This document shows positions 11,100 to 22,441 of a stretch of DNA of 64,000 bases, one piece after another (the first letter of the stretch is position 1; every line of letters begins with the position of its first letter). The stretch spans positions 16,011 to 80,010 of the forward strand of contig JAUCBJ010007050.1 of NCBI GenBank assembly GCA_032718475.1, given 5' to 3'. The position numbers were made by a program, and so were the translations under genes. Source of the DNA: Nemertoderma westbladi (taxonomy: Eukaryota; Xenacoelomorpha; Nemertodermatida; Nemertodermatidae). Under the pieces are notes generated by a model. That model saw nothing but the letters and a program-made list of their open reading frames with translations, did not search any database and had not been told where the DNA came from.

Positions 11100-11930
11100 T
11101 GGTGCAGGATTCCATAGGGACTGAACCACATTGAGGGTGTTGTTTATTGGTCTTATATGGTTTTCTTCCCACTCTTCACTGTCATAAATTCTACTGTCCT
11201 GACATCTCCGTCTCTTCCTGTCTTTGTACCCACTACTCTTGTTAGTATCCAGTCAAATTTCTTTAATGTAACGCCTGTTACAATCACTATGTGTTTACTT
11301 GTAGATTCCTTTTCTCTACCTGCCACTTCTGTCTCTTATGTAGAGTGGGAAGGTACTCCTCTACCCATATCTTCCAGAATATTCTCGAAACTTCATGTTC
11401 TACCTTCCAGGTTCTCTTACTGTAGTTGTCTCTGTCATCGAATAACTACCATGTCAGTACCTGTACCAGCCATTGTAACAACAGGTGGCTAGGTGTTAAT
11501 ACCTTATGACTCCGGGTCGTCATTTTGCGCACACAACGGTCTACTGTTCATCGTTGCTGCTGTCTCTGCAAATATCGTTGCTAGTGTAACCTCATTAAGA
11601 CATCTGTTCTTGGTTACCACTATCATTTGTCGCTTTGCCTATCCTATCAACAGTTCCCACACTCCCAATGAGTGTGGTGCGTATGGTGTATGGAATTTCC
11701 ATTCTATTCCATTCCTCATCGCTGTTGCTTTAACCTCCGGCGTCTGTGTGTATTGATATAGCTTCTTAAGTTCTTTGTTCGTTCCCACAAAATTCCCTCC
11801 ATTATCTGAACTTATCTTCTTTATTCCTCCGTGATAACAGTTTCTATTTCTCTATCATGAATCTCAAGAAATGACAGAGCACTGTATCAATGAGTCAATA
11901 GCTTTATGTAGTATGCTCATCACACTCGTG
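11100..11930 (-). pseudogene. BEL/Pao retrotransposon integrase fragment
   Basis: Read on the minus strand across frame changes and stops, it gives the order of a BEL/Pao integrase core. SSDNGGNFVGTNKELKKL contains the second catalytic Asp. WKFHTPYAPH and LGVWE contain the Glu region of the D,D-E triad, NSRPLC and NDDP follow, and the C-terminal module reads WILTRVVGTKTGRDGDVR. The integrase inserts the reverse-transcribed DNA. At least three stops or frameshifts are present and no reverse transcriptase is seen on either side, so this is an isolated relic. The LTR expected beyond 11,100 was not identified. Confidence 0.75.
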
Positions 11931-12525
11931 GTCTTTGAAACAGTGACGCCTTTGTAAATTACTGTATATGGTACAGTAAACTTTGTGTAAACTTGGTTGT
12001 TGTCTACAGACAACTCTGAAACTCGCTGATGTGGTGTATGAACAGTCTATCATTTCTTCATTGTCAACTTTAGGAACAGCACAACATTTCCTGTGCTTTA
12101 AAATATGCACTCGCTCTTCATTTGGGACCCGTTTCCCATTTTACTTTCCCACTTACCGTTTCCCAATTACCATTTACCTTATGGTGCTCCCTCATGTACC
12201 GTGTAATATTAATAATTTTCTTATTGCAGGCCTGGCATTCTTTATGATATCGCTTGGTTACACCACCCGAAGACTTGCGTCCGAATTGCCAGTTTTCACA
12301 TTGACAAAATATTGGTCTTCCAGTGTCTGGGGTTCATTGTCCTCAGAATCATCACAGTAAGATGAAGAATAATTAGGATCCATGTCCAATCCAATCCAAT
12401 CAGGATCATTGGTATCTTGCAATTGCGGGATTTTTATAGCAGCGTGGTCTTTGAAACAGTGATGCCTTTGTAAATTACTGTATATGGTACGTCTTTGTGT
12501 AAACTTGGTTGTTGTCTACAGCAAC
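11928..12525. repeat. ~82-bp direct duplication, 517 bp apart
   Basis: The segment starting CGTGGTCTTTGAAACAGTGA at about 11,928 recurs at about 12,445 with a few differences, including a loss after TATATGGTAC. Between the copies, minus-strand frames show ECQACNKKIINITRYM, faintly like a zinc finger. The second copy may mark a local duplication of the BEL integrase relic's 5' side. Confidence 0.7.
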
Positions 12526-13213
12526 TTGTATATCACCGCACAAATTGTCATTGCTGTAAGTTACAGTTACACTCACTACAAGTTCCATTCTCTATCCTGT
12601 CAATCATTAAGTTATATAGAATGGACTAGACTCAGCCTAACGTTTGCGTAGTGTTCAGTTCATTACATTGAGGTATGGTTGTCGATGGAAGATTACACTC
12701 CCACTGTACCTTGTATTGCCAGCCTCTGACGTAAATAATATTTAAAATATAAACTCTAATTGATTAAATCCACACACATCCGCACATTGTTAACGTCCGT
12801 GGGCTACTGGGCTCTGGAATAATTTAAAATCGTATTGAACTTACAAATAAATGTAGGATCACACACTGTATTTATTACTATTGAACATATTTTGAGTAAT
12901 AAAGAGTAAAACACAATGTTTGTGTAATTATTAATAGAATAATAAATATTAGTTTATTTTCATTTATTAGTTTAATTAATAAATTAGACAGGGGCTAAAA
13001 CTGGGCGACTAAATAAATGTATGTTATTAACCACGGGCCTTCCAATTTTCATTTCCTATACACATTGACAATCTACTTACTATACAAACACTGCTTGCTG
13101 TAAAGAGGAGTACAGGGGTAGATAATTGGGTGTTCAATTATTATAGTCTTAAAAATAAATATGGGCTATTAATTATTAGCAGCCCACTTACACGCTGCCT
13201 AACACGCTGTATC
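12526..13213. other. AT-rich intergenic, nothing recognised
   Basis: Low-complexity AT-rich sequence with no frame of interest. It would hold the LINE second ORF downstream of the ORF1-like gene at 13.2-14.4 kb, but no endonuclease or reverse transcriptase motif is present, so that element is truncated at its 3' end. Confidence 0.5.
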
Positions 13214-14423
13214 TCATTGTGTAGTTAAATATCCGTTCAGCCAATGAATAGTAAAGTCATGGATTAGTCCACAAGGAGGTCTAGGGACTATAGCCCCACA
13301 CCACACCCCCCCCCCCCCCCCCCCTCCCCCCTCCTTTCCCAACATAGATAAACTGTAACTATATCTGTAGTCTATATCGGATGGTTTCACTACCACATTA
13401 TGTACTGCCAGCAGTGCTATAATGCCTTCTTTATTTGTCTTTGGGTTTGGACGAAACACAAATATGTCTTGGTCAGCTGCTTGCAGCGGTCCCACTTCCT
13501 TTCCACCGCCTTCGATGGAGGCGGGTTTGCGTCTCCGACTCGGAGGAACAGTTTGAAATTGTTCCTCATCTCCATCATCAGCTATGCTGGGTGATAATCG
13601 TGGCCTTTTCATACTACCTGAAATTGAGCCTTGCTTCGAATGTGGTGGAGTAGCCCAGTTCGGGCCAGATTGGCCCTTTGTAAAATCACACCGCTGCCTG
13701 TTTAAGGGTGGCGGTCCTATATTACCATTGCTTCTCAAGGTGTAATTGGATATGCCTGATGTAGCTGCAGTTTTGTATGACTGTTTTTGCGGTAATGTCG
13801 TTGGTTGACTGTTTAATCCATTACCTGGCTGGATATTGTTCTGTGCTCCAGAAATCAGACCAGGCCAAGCAGCTTTTGCCTGTGCAGCATTACTGGATAA
13901 ATTTGAGAGTTTGTCAATAATATTCGATTCTAACGTTTTTAACTGCATGCAAAACGACTCTTTAGCCTCCCCTATTTTTTTCTCCATATTTTTTTTCATA
14001 AAATCAATTTGTGTTTTTATATCCTCTTCTTCAATGTCCATTGGCGTGCCCATTGCTAACTTTGGTAATGAAAGGGCCTCTAGGGCTCCAACAGCAATAA
14101 CTGGCAGTTTTCCCTGAGTCTAACTCGGCTAATTTGTCCATTATATCCTTAAGAATAGCCTGAGCTGCCGATCTATCGTTAGTGTCTTTTCTCTTAATAA
14201 AATCGATGTTTCCCACCTCCTCGAACAGCAGACGTTTCGCCTCCAATATCTCTTCTGCTGTATAGTGCTTAATGTATAGGCCTATACTAGAGGATCCTCC
14301 AGTTATCTCAATTGGTGAGAATGCCGAGGTAATGTTTGTTGACAACAACTGGCTCGAAACATTCTTCATCAGATTAATTTGTGAAATGGTAAATAAACTA
14401 AGTATTTTGTTAATAATATGCAA
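13214..14423 (-). pseudogene. LINE ORF1-like protein, one frameshift
   Basis: Two minus-strand frames (14,423-14,031 and 14,053-13,214) join into one protein if a single A is removed from the AAAA run in GGGAAAACTGCC (near plus-strand 14,108). The joined protein has an N-terminal helical part (YIKHYTAEEILEAKRLLF, then LAELDSGK), a segment of the LPVIAVGALEALSLPKL type, a coiled coil (IDFMKKNMEKKIGEAKESF) and a basic, Ser/Pro-rich middle. It ends with a fold-like segment (IFVFRPNPKTNKEGIIALL) resembling the RNA-binding region of CR1-type ORF1 proteins. A 19-nt poly-C run (13,306-13,324) distorts the C-terminus. ORF1 proteins bind the LINE RNA. The assignment is by resemblance only. Confidence 0.5.
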
Positions 14424-14442
14424 TTAAATAACATAAAAGTAT

Positions 14443-14651
14443 TGTAGTAAAGTAATAATATATCAGCATGTCTGGCTGTATAATATATAAGTGCCAACGT
14501 ACAGAAGTGCAAATGTATCCCGGTAATGCATGCAGTACTGATGCATGCAGTACGGAGATATACCCCAGGCCAAACTATATATCAGTAGTCCCATGGCCTA
14601 TGTATATGGGGCGAGTCATATAATATAGTCTGAAGTCCTGATGTCACTACA
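14443..14651 (-). repeat. 3' LTR of the Gypsy element
   Basis: A 209-bp LTR, identical to the other copy in my reading. It contains an internal tandem pair of GATGCATGCAGTAC-type units. The plus-strand neighbour CCCCCCTTC (14,652-14,660), which is GAAGGGGGG on the coding strand, is the polypurine tract expected next to a 3' LTR. Confidence 0.95.
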
Positions 14652-14660
14652 CCCCCCTTC
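14652..14660 (-). promoter_or_regulatory. polypurine tract
   Basis: GAAGGGGGG on the minus strand directly abuts the 3' LTR. In LTR elements this primes plus-strand DNA synthesis. Confidence 0.75.
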
Positions 14661-14678
14661 GAGCTCGTGTGTAGCGAG

Positions 14679-17040
14679 TTATAAACGCACAGGTGGTTTT
14701 CTGCGCCTAGAGGGATATCTGCGGGGTTGTGCTGGGCTCGTGTGTGCTTGGACCAGCTGGTGGTCCCATGTGACAGTTTTAGGTGGCCGGGATGAGTCAA
14801 TGTCTGCCGCGGCCGCTGGTGTATTGGCCAGGAGTTTGGCATCGCCGGAAGACCCTGGGAAGGAGGTGTCACGGAGTAGGAACCGACGATTCCGGGTGAT
14901 GGTGCGGCCGGAGGGGGTCCGGACCGTGAGTTTCCGGTGGGGTCCAGTCTCTACAACCGTACCCTTGCGGTTCCACCGCTTGGTACGGGGGTCCTGGATG
15001 AGGACCGGGTCGCTGACAGCAAGGGGAGGAAGGTTCTGAGCCGCTTTATTGTAGTTGGTGACTCGGGCAGCGTGTAACGCTGGGGAGACCTCGTCCAGGC
15101 GCCGCCTAGCGGCCTGGTGGTCTGATTTGAAGGCACTATGGTGCGCGGGAATGCGTGTTCGTAGTGGGTGCCCGTAAAGGATCTGGGACGGCGAGAATCC
15201 GCTCTCACGTGGGCTGTTACGGAGGGCCAGGAGACCCTCAGTGAAAGCTGCCGAATTTGGGGACCCTCCCGTTTTGCTGAGGAGGCCTTTGAGGTTGAGG
15301 GCCTTTACCGTGGCCTCAGCATGACCATTACCCTCCCTGGGGGTATTCCGCAGATGAGGTAACCGGGGTAACGCCCGACTCACGTAGGAAGTCGGTAGTT
15401 GTGGCGGCTGTGAGTGGTGTTCCGCCGTCTGAGCGGAGCCGGGTAGGGATGCCGTATCGAATAAACCACTGGTGGAGGGCGTTGGTGGTTTGAATGGCAT
15501 TTGGAGGACTTGGGAAGGTATATAGCTCCGGCCAGCCACTGTAGCGGTCCGCCATAGCGAGGAAGTGGCGACCATTGAGGGAGAAGAAGTCTGCAGAGAC
15601 GTCCTCGAACACGCGGGTGGGTGGGGGTTCCTCCAGGAATGGTTCTTTGGCGGGGTCGCCCGGTGACGTAAACAGGATGGGCAGCTGGCCACTGATGTCC
15701 TGACGTCATTGGTGAGCCCGTGCCAGTAGACGCACTGCCGGGCTCGTCGCAGCGATTTATCAACGCCTTGGTGAGGAGTGTGGAGGCGTTCCAGAGTAGT
15801 CTGGCGTGCTGCTGCGGGGATAATAAGACGCTGGCCGTAGAGAACTAGGTCACCGTCTGTGCTGAGTGACTCTCAAATCGACCAATAAATGCCCACTGCG
15901 GGGTCATTACGCGAAGTGGGGGGGAAACCGGTCTGAACCGCGGTGTGGAGAGCCACATAGTGTGGGTCCTCCCTGGCAACCACTGAAAGTTCTGCGAGGA
16001 CAGGGTCCTCCAGATGGTCGTCCCCGGCAATGGAGGAGACGGTACCGAGAGTGACGGTGCGGAGGTGGAAAGCGGTTTCACCATCTTCCACAAGGTCCGC
16101 AGTGGTGGGCTGGTCCACGGGGGAACGTGACAGCGCATCGGGAATGGCATGGTCCTTGCCGCGGCACCACGTGGTGGTGAAAATGTAGGGGGCAAGTTTC
16201 GACTTTAGCCGTTGTATGCGGGAGTTGTCGACGTCGCTGTAACCTTTGGTGTTAAGAATGCTCACCAATGGCTGGTGGTCGGTGACCAGCTGAAAGTGTG
16301 GGAGCCCGAGGAGGAAAGTGCGGCATTTGGTAACCGCCCAGACAACGGCCAAGAGTTCGAGTTCGATTGTGGCATACCGTGACTCGGTGTCGCTTGTGAA
16401 GCGGGAAGCAGCATTCGATAAGTTTCCACTCGGTATTGTGGAGTTGTAGGAGCGCGTAGCCCAGTCCTTTGAGGCGGGAAGCGTCCGTAACAAGGCGAGT
16501 TTCGTGTGATGTGTCGAATGGAGCCAGGACTGGAGGCGAAGTTAGAGCGTTTTTGGTCGCGACAAATGCTCGTTCATGGTCGCTGGTCCATATGTATTGA
16601 GATTTAATGCTGAGGAGTGGTCGGAGTGGGAGTATTGACTCGGCAATGGATGCGGAGAACGGAGCCAATTGCTCCACAAGGCCCACAAAGCTCCGCAGGT
16701 CAGTGAGATTTTCCGGTCGTGGAAAGCAGGCAATGGCCTTGAGTTTGTTCGGATCAGCGCGGATGCTGTCGGCCCCAACTAGGAAGCCACCGAACTTGAC
16801 TTCGTGTTGAGCGAGTTGCACTTTAGCGGGGTGTAGACAGATACCGCTGGTCCGGCATCGCTCGAGGAATCGTTGGATACTATTGAGGTGTTCCTCCAGT
16901 GTATTGTCAAATAGAAGAACGTCGTCAACTATTTTAACCATCCGCGGAAGTCCTCGGAGCGCGTCGTCGCCCCGGCGGTTGAACTCGTCCCCGGAGGAGA
17001 TTAGGCCCATTACACTGCGGAGGTGTTTATACCGGCCCCC
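14679..17040 (-). pseudogene. Gypsy pol: RT C-terminal half, RNase H, integrase (broken)
   Basis: In coding order: RT palm with IVDDVLLFD (the YxDD box) in the frame of 17,160-16,252; RNase H (RYATIELELLAVVWAV, then TDHQPL) in the frame of 16,493-15,873; an integrase zinc-binding part (HTPHQGVDKSLRRA, then CPSC); an integrase core with FEDVSADFF (first Asp), LRSDGG (second Asp) and NGHAEATVK (Glu); and a basic C-terminus (RWNRKGTVVETGPHRKLTVR). Lesions are a one-base gain in CCCCC (17,036-17,040), a shift at about 16,405-16,415, a TGA at 15,873-15,875 (possibly CGA to TGA), a shift in the G-rich run at 15,615-15,628, and a shift at CCC (15,331-15,333). All catalytic boxes are still readable. 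Confidence 0.9.
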
Positions 17041-19276
17041 ATGGAGTGAGGAATGTGGTGAGCGCCTGGGATTCCTCATCCAAGGGCACCTGCCAATATC
17101 CGTGGGCGACATCGAAAACGGAGAAATATCGCGCAGTACTGGCGACCTCCGCGACAGCAATTCGTGGATTTGGCGTCGGGTAAAATGGTCGCTTTACCTG
17201 GGAGTTCAGGTGGCGGAGGTCCATGCACAACCGTAATTTCCCGCTAGGTTTCCGTGCGACTGTTAGCGGGTGAGCCCAATCGGTGGGTTCATCCACCCGC
17301 TGGATGACTTTCCGGCGTTCGAGGTCGTCCAGTAGAACCTTAACCTCGTTTCGGAGTGCGAAAGGGATCGGTCGGACGCCGTTAACGTGGTAAGGTGTGG
17401 CGCCATCCTTGAGATCGATGTGCATAGGGGGTCCGGGGATAGTGGAGAGAGGGACGGCCTCGTCGTCGAACACATCCGCAAACTTCTCAAGGAGTATGGT
17501 TGGGTTTAGCACCGGTCCGGATTGTGGTGCATGTGGAGTGGTGGTGGCTGGTTTGGCAGCCTGGATGTGGGACGCTAAGTTCCATCTGGCGGAATGATTG
17601 TGACCTCGCGAGTTCGGTGTAGGAAAGTTGGACGGGAGAATCCCTAAGTCCATGCACACCGCCTTACTGAGGATTAATCCTTCAGTTTCTGGGGAGATTA
17701 CGATTTCCGTCGTTGTTCGTGATTCTCCGCATTTGATAGTGGCCGGGTAGCGGCCTCTTGTTTGGATGGGCAGTCCGTCTGCTGCCACCAAATCTAGGTC
17801 CGAGGAGGGAAGCAGAGATGTGTCGAGGCCCCCCAACTCGTGATAAAGATCCTCGTTGAGGATTGAAGCAGCCGCGCCGCTGTCCGGTAGCGCGCGGTGG
17901 ATGGTACCCAGAATGTCGCCGGTTCCGGATTTGGACAGACCCACAGAAACGTAGTCCAGTTGGCAAACGGCAGCCCGGTACTGGAGGTGATTCACGGAAT
18001 TGCGGGGGAGAACTGTATGTGTTTTTGCATTTTTGGGAATGGATCCGCCGGACCTGCATACGGTGTGGAAGTGCCCGATCTTCCCGCATCGATGACATTC
18101 GATATCGCGGGCAGGGCAGGAAGCCCTGTTGGGGGCATGTGGGTGGCCGCAATTGCCACAGTTTTTGCGGCGGTCCTCGCTGGGGGCGTGGTCTCTCCTG
18201 TATTGTTGTTGACCCGTTGAGGAGCCGGGTTTCTGGTATCCGGGATTAGGATTTCCGTTACGCATAGGGGAGCGACCCCGCTGTTGTTGGTACCGTGAAA
18301 CTTTGGCGATGGAGCGGGTACCACCCAGGATGGACTGGTTTTTTCCGCTGGCCTCCCAACTCTGGCATATTTTTATGCAGTCCTCGATGGTGGGTTGGGG
18401 AAGTACCTTCAACAGTTCGGTTTGGGTTTCGGCGGAATTTTGTCCGACCAGAATCTGTGTCACGATTTGGTTTTCTCTGCAGTGGTTGCAGAGTTCGGCG
18501 TTATCCGCTAATTCCACCAACGAGACGTGGAACGCGTCAAAGGGTTCCTGGGGCCCCTGTCGACGTTTATGGAATGCGAGGCGGTCCAAGGCGATGCTCC
18601 GTTTGGAGCGGAGATGGGCCTGCAGTCCATCGAGAATTCGTTCGGTGGTTGTATCGACGCTGTTCAGGTCGATGTGGAGGGTGACTGACACGACCTCCTG
18701 TAGGTCAGAACCGAGGGCAGAGATAAGGGCGTAAACTTGCTCCCCACGCGGGTAAGTTTCCGCCTGCTTGCGACGTCCATTAACATCCCAGCTTTTCCGC
18801 CAATGGCGGAAAGCGGGCAGGTCGACGGTAGTGTCGAGTCTGTCAAGGTTTGTGACGTCGATGAGACGCCGTCGGTTTACTGGTGCAGCGGCGGCGGCTG
18901 CTCCGGCGGCAGGTTCAACTGCGGGATCAACTGGGTTAGGGCGACCCAGTTGGGCAAGGAGGTCCATTAACCGGGCGTCGGATCGGGCCTGTTGCTCCGC
19001 CATGCGGACCTCGGTCTGCTCGAGAACCACAGCCAGGCGAGCATCCGAGTCCGCCTGTTGTTTAGCGAGGATCATCGCGAAATCCGGAGTACGTGGGACC
19101 GTGGGGGTGTCGTCCGATATTGTTGCGATTAAACGTTTGCGGAGGTTTAGGGTGGAAGTTCGGCCGTCATAATGAACTCCGGCGTCAGCACAATACTGTA
19201 GCAGCGACTGACGGTCCAGCTGCTGTATTTCCTCCGGGGTGAGGTCCAGCCATTCGGTGTCGCCGGCGACCGACAT
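17027..19276 (-). CDS. Gypsy Gag-protease-RT N-terminal polyprotein
   Basis: A 749-codon open frame from ATG at 19,276. Its N-terminal Gag includes a coiled coil with repeated AEQQARSDARL-type segments (residues about 70-115) and a capsid-like helical domain (about 130-330). The nucleocapsid has a non-canonical Cys cluster and then the canonical zinc knuckle CHRCGKIGHFHTVC at about residue 395. A retropepsin motif ALPDSGAAASIL lies at about residue 462. Reverse transcriptase fingers and palm begin near residue 600 and reach FSVFDVAHGYWQVPL, which contains the first catalytic Asp. The frame ends at LTPWGPV because of an extra base in a C run; the RT continues in another frame. Protease and RT are fused to Gag without a frameshift site. 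Confidence 0.93.
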   Translation of the reverse strand: MSVAGDTEWLDLTPEEIQQLDRQSLLQYCADAGVHYDGRTSTLNLRKRLIATISDDTPTVPRTPDFAMILAKQQADSDARLAVVLEQTEVRMAEQQARSDARLMDLLAQLGRPNPVDPAVEPAAGAAAAAAPVNRRRLIDVTNLDRLDTTVDLPAFRHWRKSWDVNGRRKQAETYPRGEQVYALISALGSDLQEVVSVTLHIDLNSVDTTTERILDGLQAHLRSKRSIALDRLAFHKRRQGPQEPFDAFHVSLVELADNAELCNHCRENQIVTQILVGQNSAETQTELLKVLPQPTIEDCIKICQSWEASGKNQSILGGTRSIAKVSRYQQQRGRSPMRNGNPNPGYQKPGSSTGQQQYRRDHAPSEDRRKNCGNCGHPHAPNRASCPARDIECHRCGKIGHFHTVCRSGGSIPKNAKTHTVLPRNSVNHLQYRAAVCQLDYVSVGLSKSGTGDILGTIHRALPDSGAAASILNEDLYHELGGLDTSLLPSSDLDLVAADGLPIQTRGRYPATIKCGESRTTTEIVISPETEGLILSKAVCMDLGILPSNFPTPNSRGHNHSARWNLASHIQAAKPATTTPHAPQSGPVLNPTILLEKFADVFDDEAVPLSTIPGPPMHIDLKDGATPYHVNGVRPIPFALRNEVKVLLDDLERRKVIQRVDEPTDWAHPLTVARKPSGKLRLCMDLRHLNSQVKRPFYPTPNPRIAVAEVASTARYFSVFDVAHGYWQVPLDEESQALTTFLTPWGPV

Positions 19277-19323
19277 CGTATCAGCTGCTGGAGTCTATAT
19301 TGATCCCCGGCGGATCGTAGATA

Positions 19324-19341
19324 GAGCTACTCGCAGCGCCA
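19324..19341 (-). promoter_or_regulatory. primer binding site
   Basis: Immediately inside the 5' LTR the coding strand reads TGGCGCTGCGAGTAGCTC, beginning with the TGG that pairs with a tRNA CCA end. The tRNA identity was not determined. Confidence 0.7.
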
Positions 19342-19550
19342 TGTAGTAAAGTAATAATATATCAGCATGTCTGGCTGTATAATATATAAGTGCCAACGTA
19401 CAGAAGTGCAAATGTATCCCGGTAATGCATGCAGTACTGATGCATGCAGTACGGAGATATACCCCAGGCCAAACTATATATCAGTAGTCCCATGGCCTAT
19501 GTATATGGGGCGAGTCATATAATATAGTCTGAAGTCCTGATGTCACTACA
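19342..19550 (-). repeat. 5' LTR of the Gypsy element
   Basis: The second 209-bp LTR. Transcription in the minus direction would start here. Identity to the 3' LTR implies recent insertion under the usual LTR clock. Confidence 0.95.
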
Positions 19551-20258
19551 AGTATTTACTGTATATTCAAAATAATATTGTGTATATAATTTATCAAGAT
19601 TAGAGATGCGAGTCAGGAAATGTAAGGAAATTTTCTAGACATTTTTCCCACAATTTCGTATTTTATTAATTGTTGTTATATAAAATTAACTTTTAATTTT
19701 GTAATTCCCGCCCAAACTCTCCAACCTCCAATATCACATTGCCCCCCCCCCCCCCCCACCCCTTTCTTGTTACTTCTGATACGCTAAAATGTTAACATCC
19801 ACTGATCTCTTTACCCGTTCAACATGCTCAAATACATTCCACATTCCCTGTGGCACCCATCTGTCTATGGGTGAGGTGAATGATCTATCTCGGTGCTGTG
19901 CTGGTATTTATTGCATTTTTTGTACTCAGATACTCAGTACTACTAATAAAACTTGCAACACAGATTTTGTTGTCTCCAAATTGCAAACAATGGTTCAAGA
20001 TTATTCTGCCAATGGATCCTTCTTTTTATTGTGGGCCCAAATGTTCCCCAAAGCGACACATAGTCGAGGCATAGACCTGTCGACGTCAATTACGCCCGAT
20101 AAAAGGCTGTCACTGTCAATATGATGATGGCGGTGTTGTTAAATAGAACCAATTATACATCCACTATTCGGATGGGGGGGGGGGGCATTTTGAGGGCGGA
20201 AACGTCCTTGACTCGCATGGCATACACCTCTCAGCTATGGGCCAAGGCAAGTTATATG
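19551..20258. other. AT-rich flank with poly-C; unrecognised 111-codon frame
   Basis: After the target duplication the sequence should be the displaced 5' leader of the LINE ORF1-like gene (reading leftward). A 16-nt poly-C lies at 19,742-19,757. A plus-strand frame of 111 codons (19,789-20,124) shows no domain I recognise and no support from context. Confidence 0.4.
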
Positions 20259-20409
20259 CAACACTACAGCACGCCCTTGTCACTTGTTAAACCCTCACTA
20301 TAAAATATAATCACACCATTATATAATATATACAACACTACAGCACGCCCTTTTCACTGTTGTTGTTAAACCCTCACTATAAAATATAATCGCACTATTA
20401 TATAATATC
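20259..20409. repeat. ~74-bp tandem duplication
   Basis: The block CAACACTACAGCACGCCCTT through TTATATAATAT is present twice in tandem (starts at about 20,259 and 20,333), with a small GTTGTT insertion in the second copy. Confidence 0.85.
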
Positions 20410-22180
20410 TGAGTGGCTCTTATAAATAAGAGCCACGAAATCAAATAATGAAAACAGCAGACGACTGACAGCAGACACCCGAGCGTGGGGGTGGGTGTTG
20501 GGGTGGGTGGTGTCTGGGATGGAGGTGCGGGTGAGGGTAGTGTAAGTTTCAGAAGAAAAACACAACAATTACGATTACAATGACGTAAAAGTATAGTAAA
20601 ATGAAACTTGGAAGCTTTTCTGTTTTAAAGAATGTAATATTTTTGGACCTGAATCTGGTTGTACTTGCCCTTTTTATATAATAAGGATTGACTTGCCCTT
20701 TTTTATAATCTGGATTGATTTGCCATTATTTTTACCAAATTCTTAAGAACAGTATATATATCTGGACCATCACTAGACATTACATTAACTTAATTAGTAA
20801 TTACATGCAATGCCCTGATATGCCTCAAATACATAGGTTTAATACCTGAGTGTAGGCTATTTAAACTTACTTACATAAACTTACTTACCATATTTAGTGT
20901 GCTACAGTAGTATAGTAGACCTACCAGTACCGGCATGATGAATACAAAACCTGAAATCATAAAGACTAATTTCTACAAATGGTACCCTGAACCTGGTTGT
21001 AGGCTAGTTAAACGTACTTACAGATTCACCTTACCATTAAACAAATTTGTTAAATGTGCTTTTGGTCCAAAAGTTAACATTTTATGAATAATATTAAATC
21101 AGCAATAAAATTGAACAAATCGCTACCATGTTAGGAATTACCCTAGGTAGGCTACAAACCTATTTCAAATGATAACTGTCTGCAACACTACTTGAAGCTG
21201 TAATACTGTAGTAAACAGTATACTAAGAGTGGACTTTGAAATAGTTATGTTCTGTTCAGACAGACATATTTGCAGCACTACTGGTACGCCTACTGGTACA
21301 TCCAAATAGGTAGGCCTACATTCAAAACATTATTACTCTACAAAAACCAATAAATGAATAGTAAATGGAATCCCTTACATCCTAAACAAACAATTTGTAT
21401 AGTAGCCAATGGCAGATCATCTTGTAGTTAATTGGTTTTTTTTAATGATTGATTCCACTGTAGTTTAGTTTGAATGTAGGAAGTGTGGAAGGAGAGCCTA
21501 CTAATATGTTTTAGTAGGTATATCTTGGGTCGAACCAGGCAGATTGGTGTAGATGGGAGAGTAGCAAGAGTTCACATTGGCTTATTAACAATATACATCA
21601 TCCAGTTAAACCCTGGCCTCAGCTTTAGAATCTTATTGAGTATTGAGAAATAACAGTAATTATGTATGGAGGTTTATTTATGCCTGGGATGGAACTGGGA
21701 GCAGGGCTGCTGAAAGGGCCTGGGGTAATGTATTTGTGGAAAATCCGGGCCCCCATTATATTTTGATGTGAAATAGGTGTAACTAGACTAGCAAGTACAC
21801 GATGCTCCATGGGGGAGGGAGGGGGGGGGGGGGGGGGGGGGTTAGTTTCGGTTCAAACATTTATGGTCTCCTGAAATATATTTTTGAGATGTTAGATATC
21901 TGGGTAAAATTTGGACATGAGCGTTATTCCTATTCTCTTAGTGACACTCTCGTATTCCTCACGAAAGCAGGGGGGTGATATTTATGTATTACTAACAAGT
22001 TGAATAGTTAATGGAAAAAATGGTCCCTCATTCATGTCAGAAACGAAAACAAGTCGGAACAACAAGTATCCGCCATTGTATAAGCTGCTTAACAGCAATA
22101 TATTATTATTAAATCATATCAAGAAAGTTGGCATTGCCTGATGACCAACCCAAAAGATAAAAAAACAGAAAAAAACTGTC
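20410..22180. other. AT-rich intergenic with poly-G
   Basis: No coding region is recognised. There is a G-rich patch at 20,485-20,540, a short duplicated phrase (GACTTGCCCTTTTT, about 20,660-20,730), and a 21-nt poly-G at 21,821-21,841. The remainder is unremarkable. Confidence 0.5.
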
Positions 22181-22189
22181 CCTGAACCC

Positions 22190-22441
22190 TTGTATTATTT
22201 GTATATATCAAGCAGCACAGACGATGAAGAAGAAATATTGGATCAAGATGGCTCGGCAGATGGTTGTAGTGAAGATAACAGGCAAGAAGAAGTTGAGTGT
22301 GGAGAAGAGGCTTTATTGTCTTGTGTGCGCCTGAGGAAGGGTGGTACTTTTTGGCCTGCACGAATTGAGGTGCCCCCTGTGGGTGCAGCTGCTCCAAAGC
22401 CAAGAAATTATAAAGATTATTTTAAATGGGTATTTTTCTAG
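22190..22441 (+). CDS. hypothetical acidic 83-codon frame
   Basis: A plus-strand open frame that starts acidic (TDDEEEILDQDG, later EEVECGEEALL) and ends basic. No known motif. It lies about 120 bp upstream of the pogo-like transposase fragment and in the same direction, so it may be part of an unrelated relic. Low confidence. Confidence 0.2.
   Translation: MYYLYISSSTDDEEEILDQDGSADGCSEDNRQEEVECGEEALLSCVRLRKGGTFWPARIEVPPVGAAAPKPRNYKDYFKWVFF

Larger units (their letters stand above)
14443..19550 (-). mobile_element. complete Ty3/Gypsy LTR retrotransposon
   Basis: A 5,108-bp element on the minus strand. Its 209-bp LTRs (14,443-14,651 and 19,342-19,550) read identical base for base, with termini TGTAGT...ACTACA. 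It is flanked by the direct 5-bp target duplication AGTAT (14,438-14,442 and 19,551-19,555). Gag, protease and the start of reverse transcriptase share one long frame; the rest of pol is broken. The insertion lies 20 bp upstream of the start codon of the LINE ORF1-like gene, so it is younger than that LINE. The order RT, RNase H, integrase is that of Ty3/Gypsy. Confidence 0.97.

Noticed and set aside
20124-20303. Short plus-strand frames near the 74-bp repeat
   Set aside because: They cross a poly-G run, have no motif, and are of a length expected by chance.
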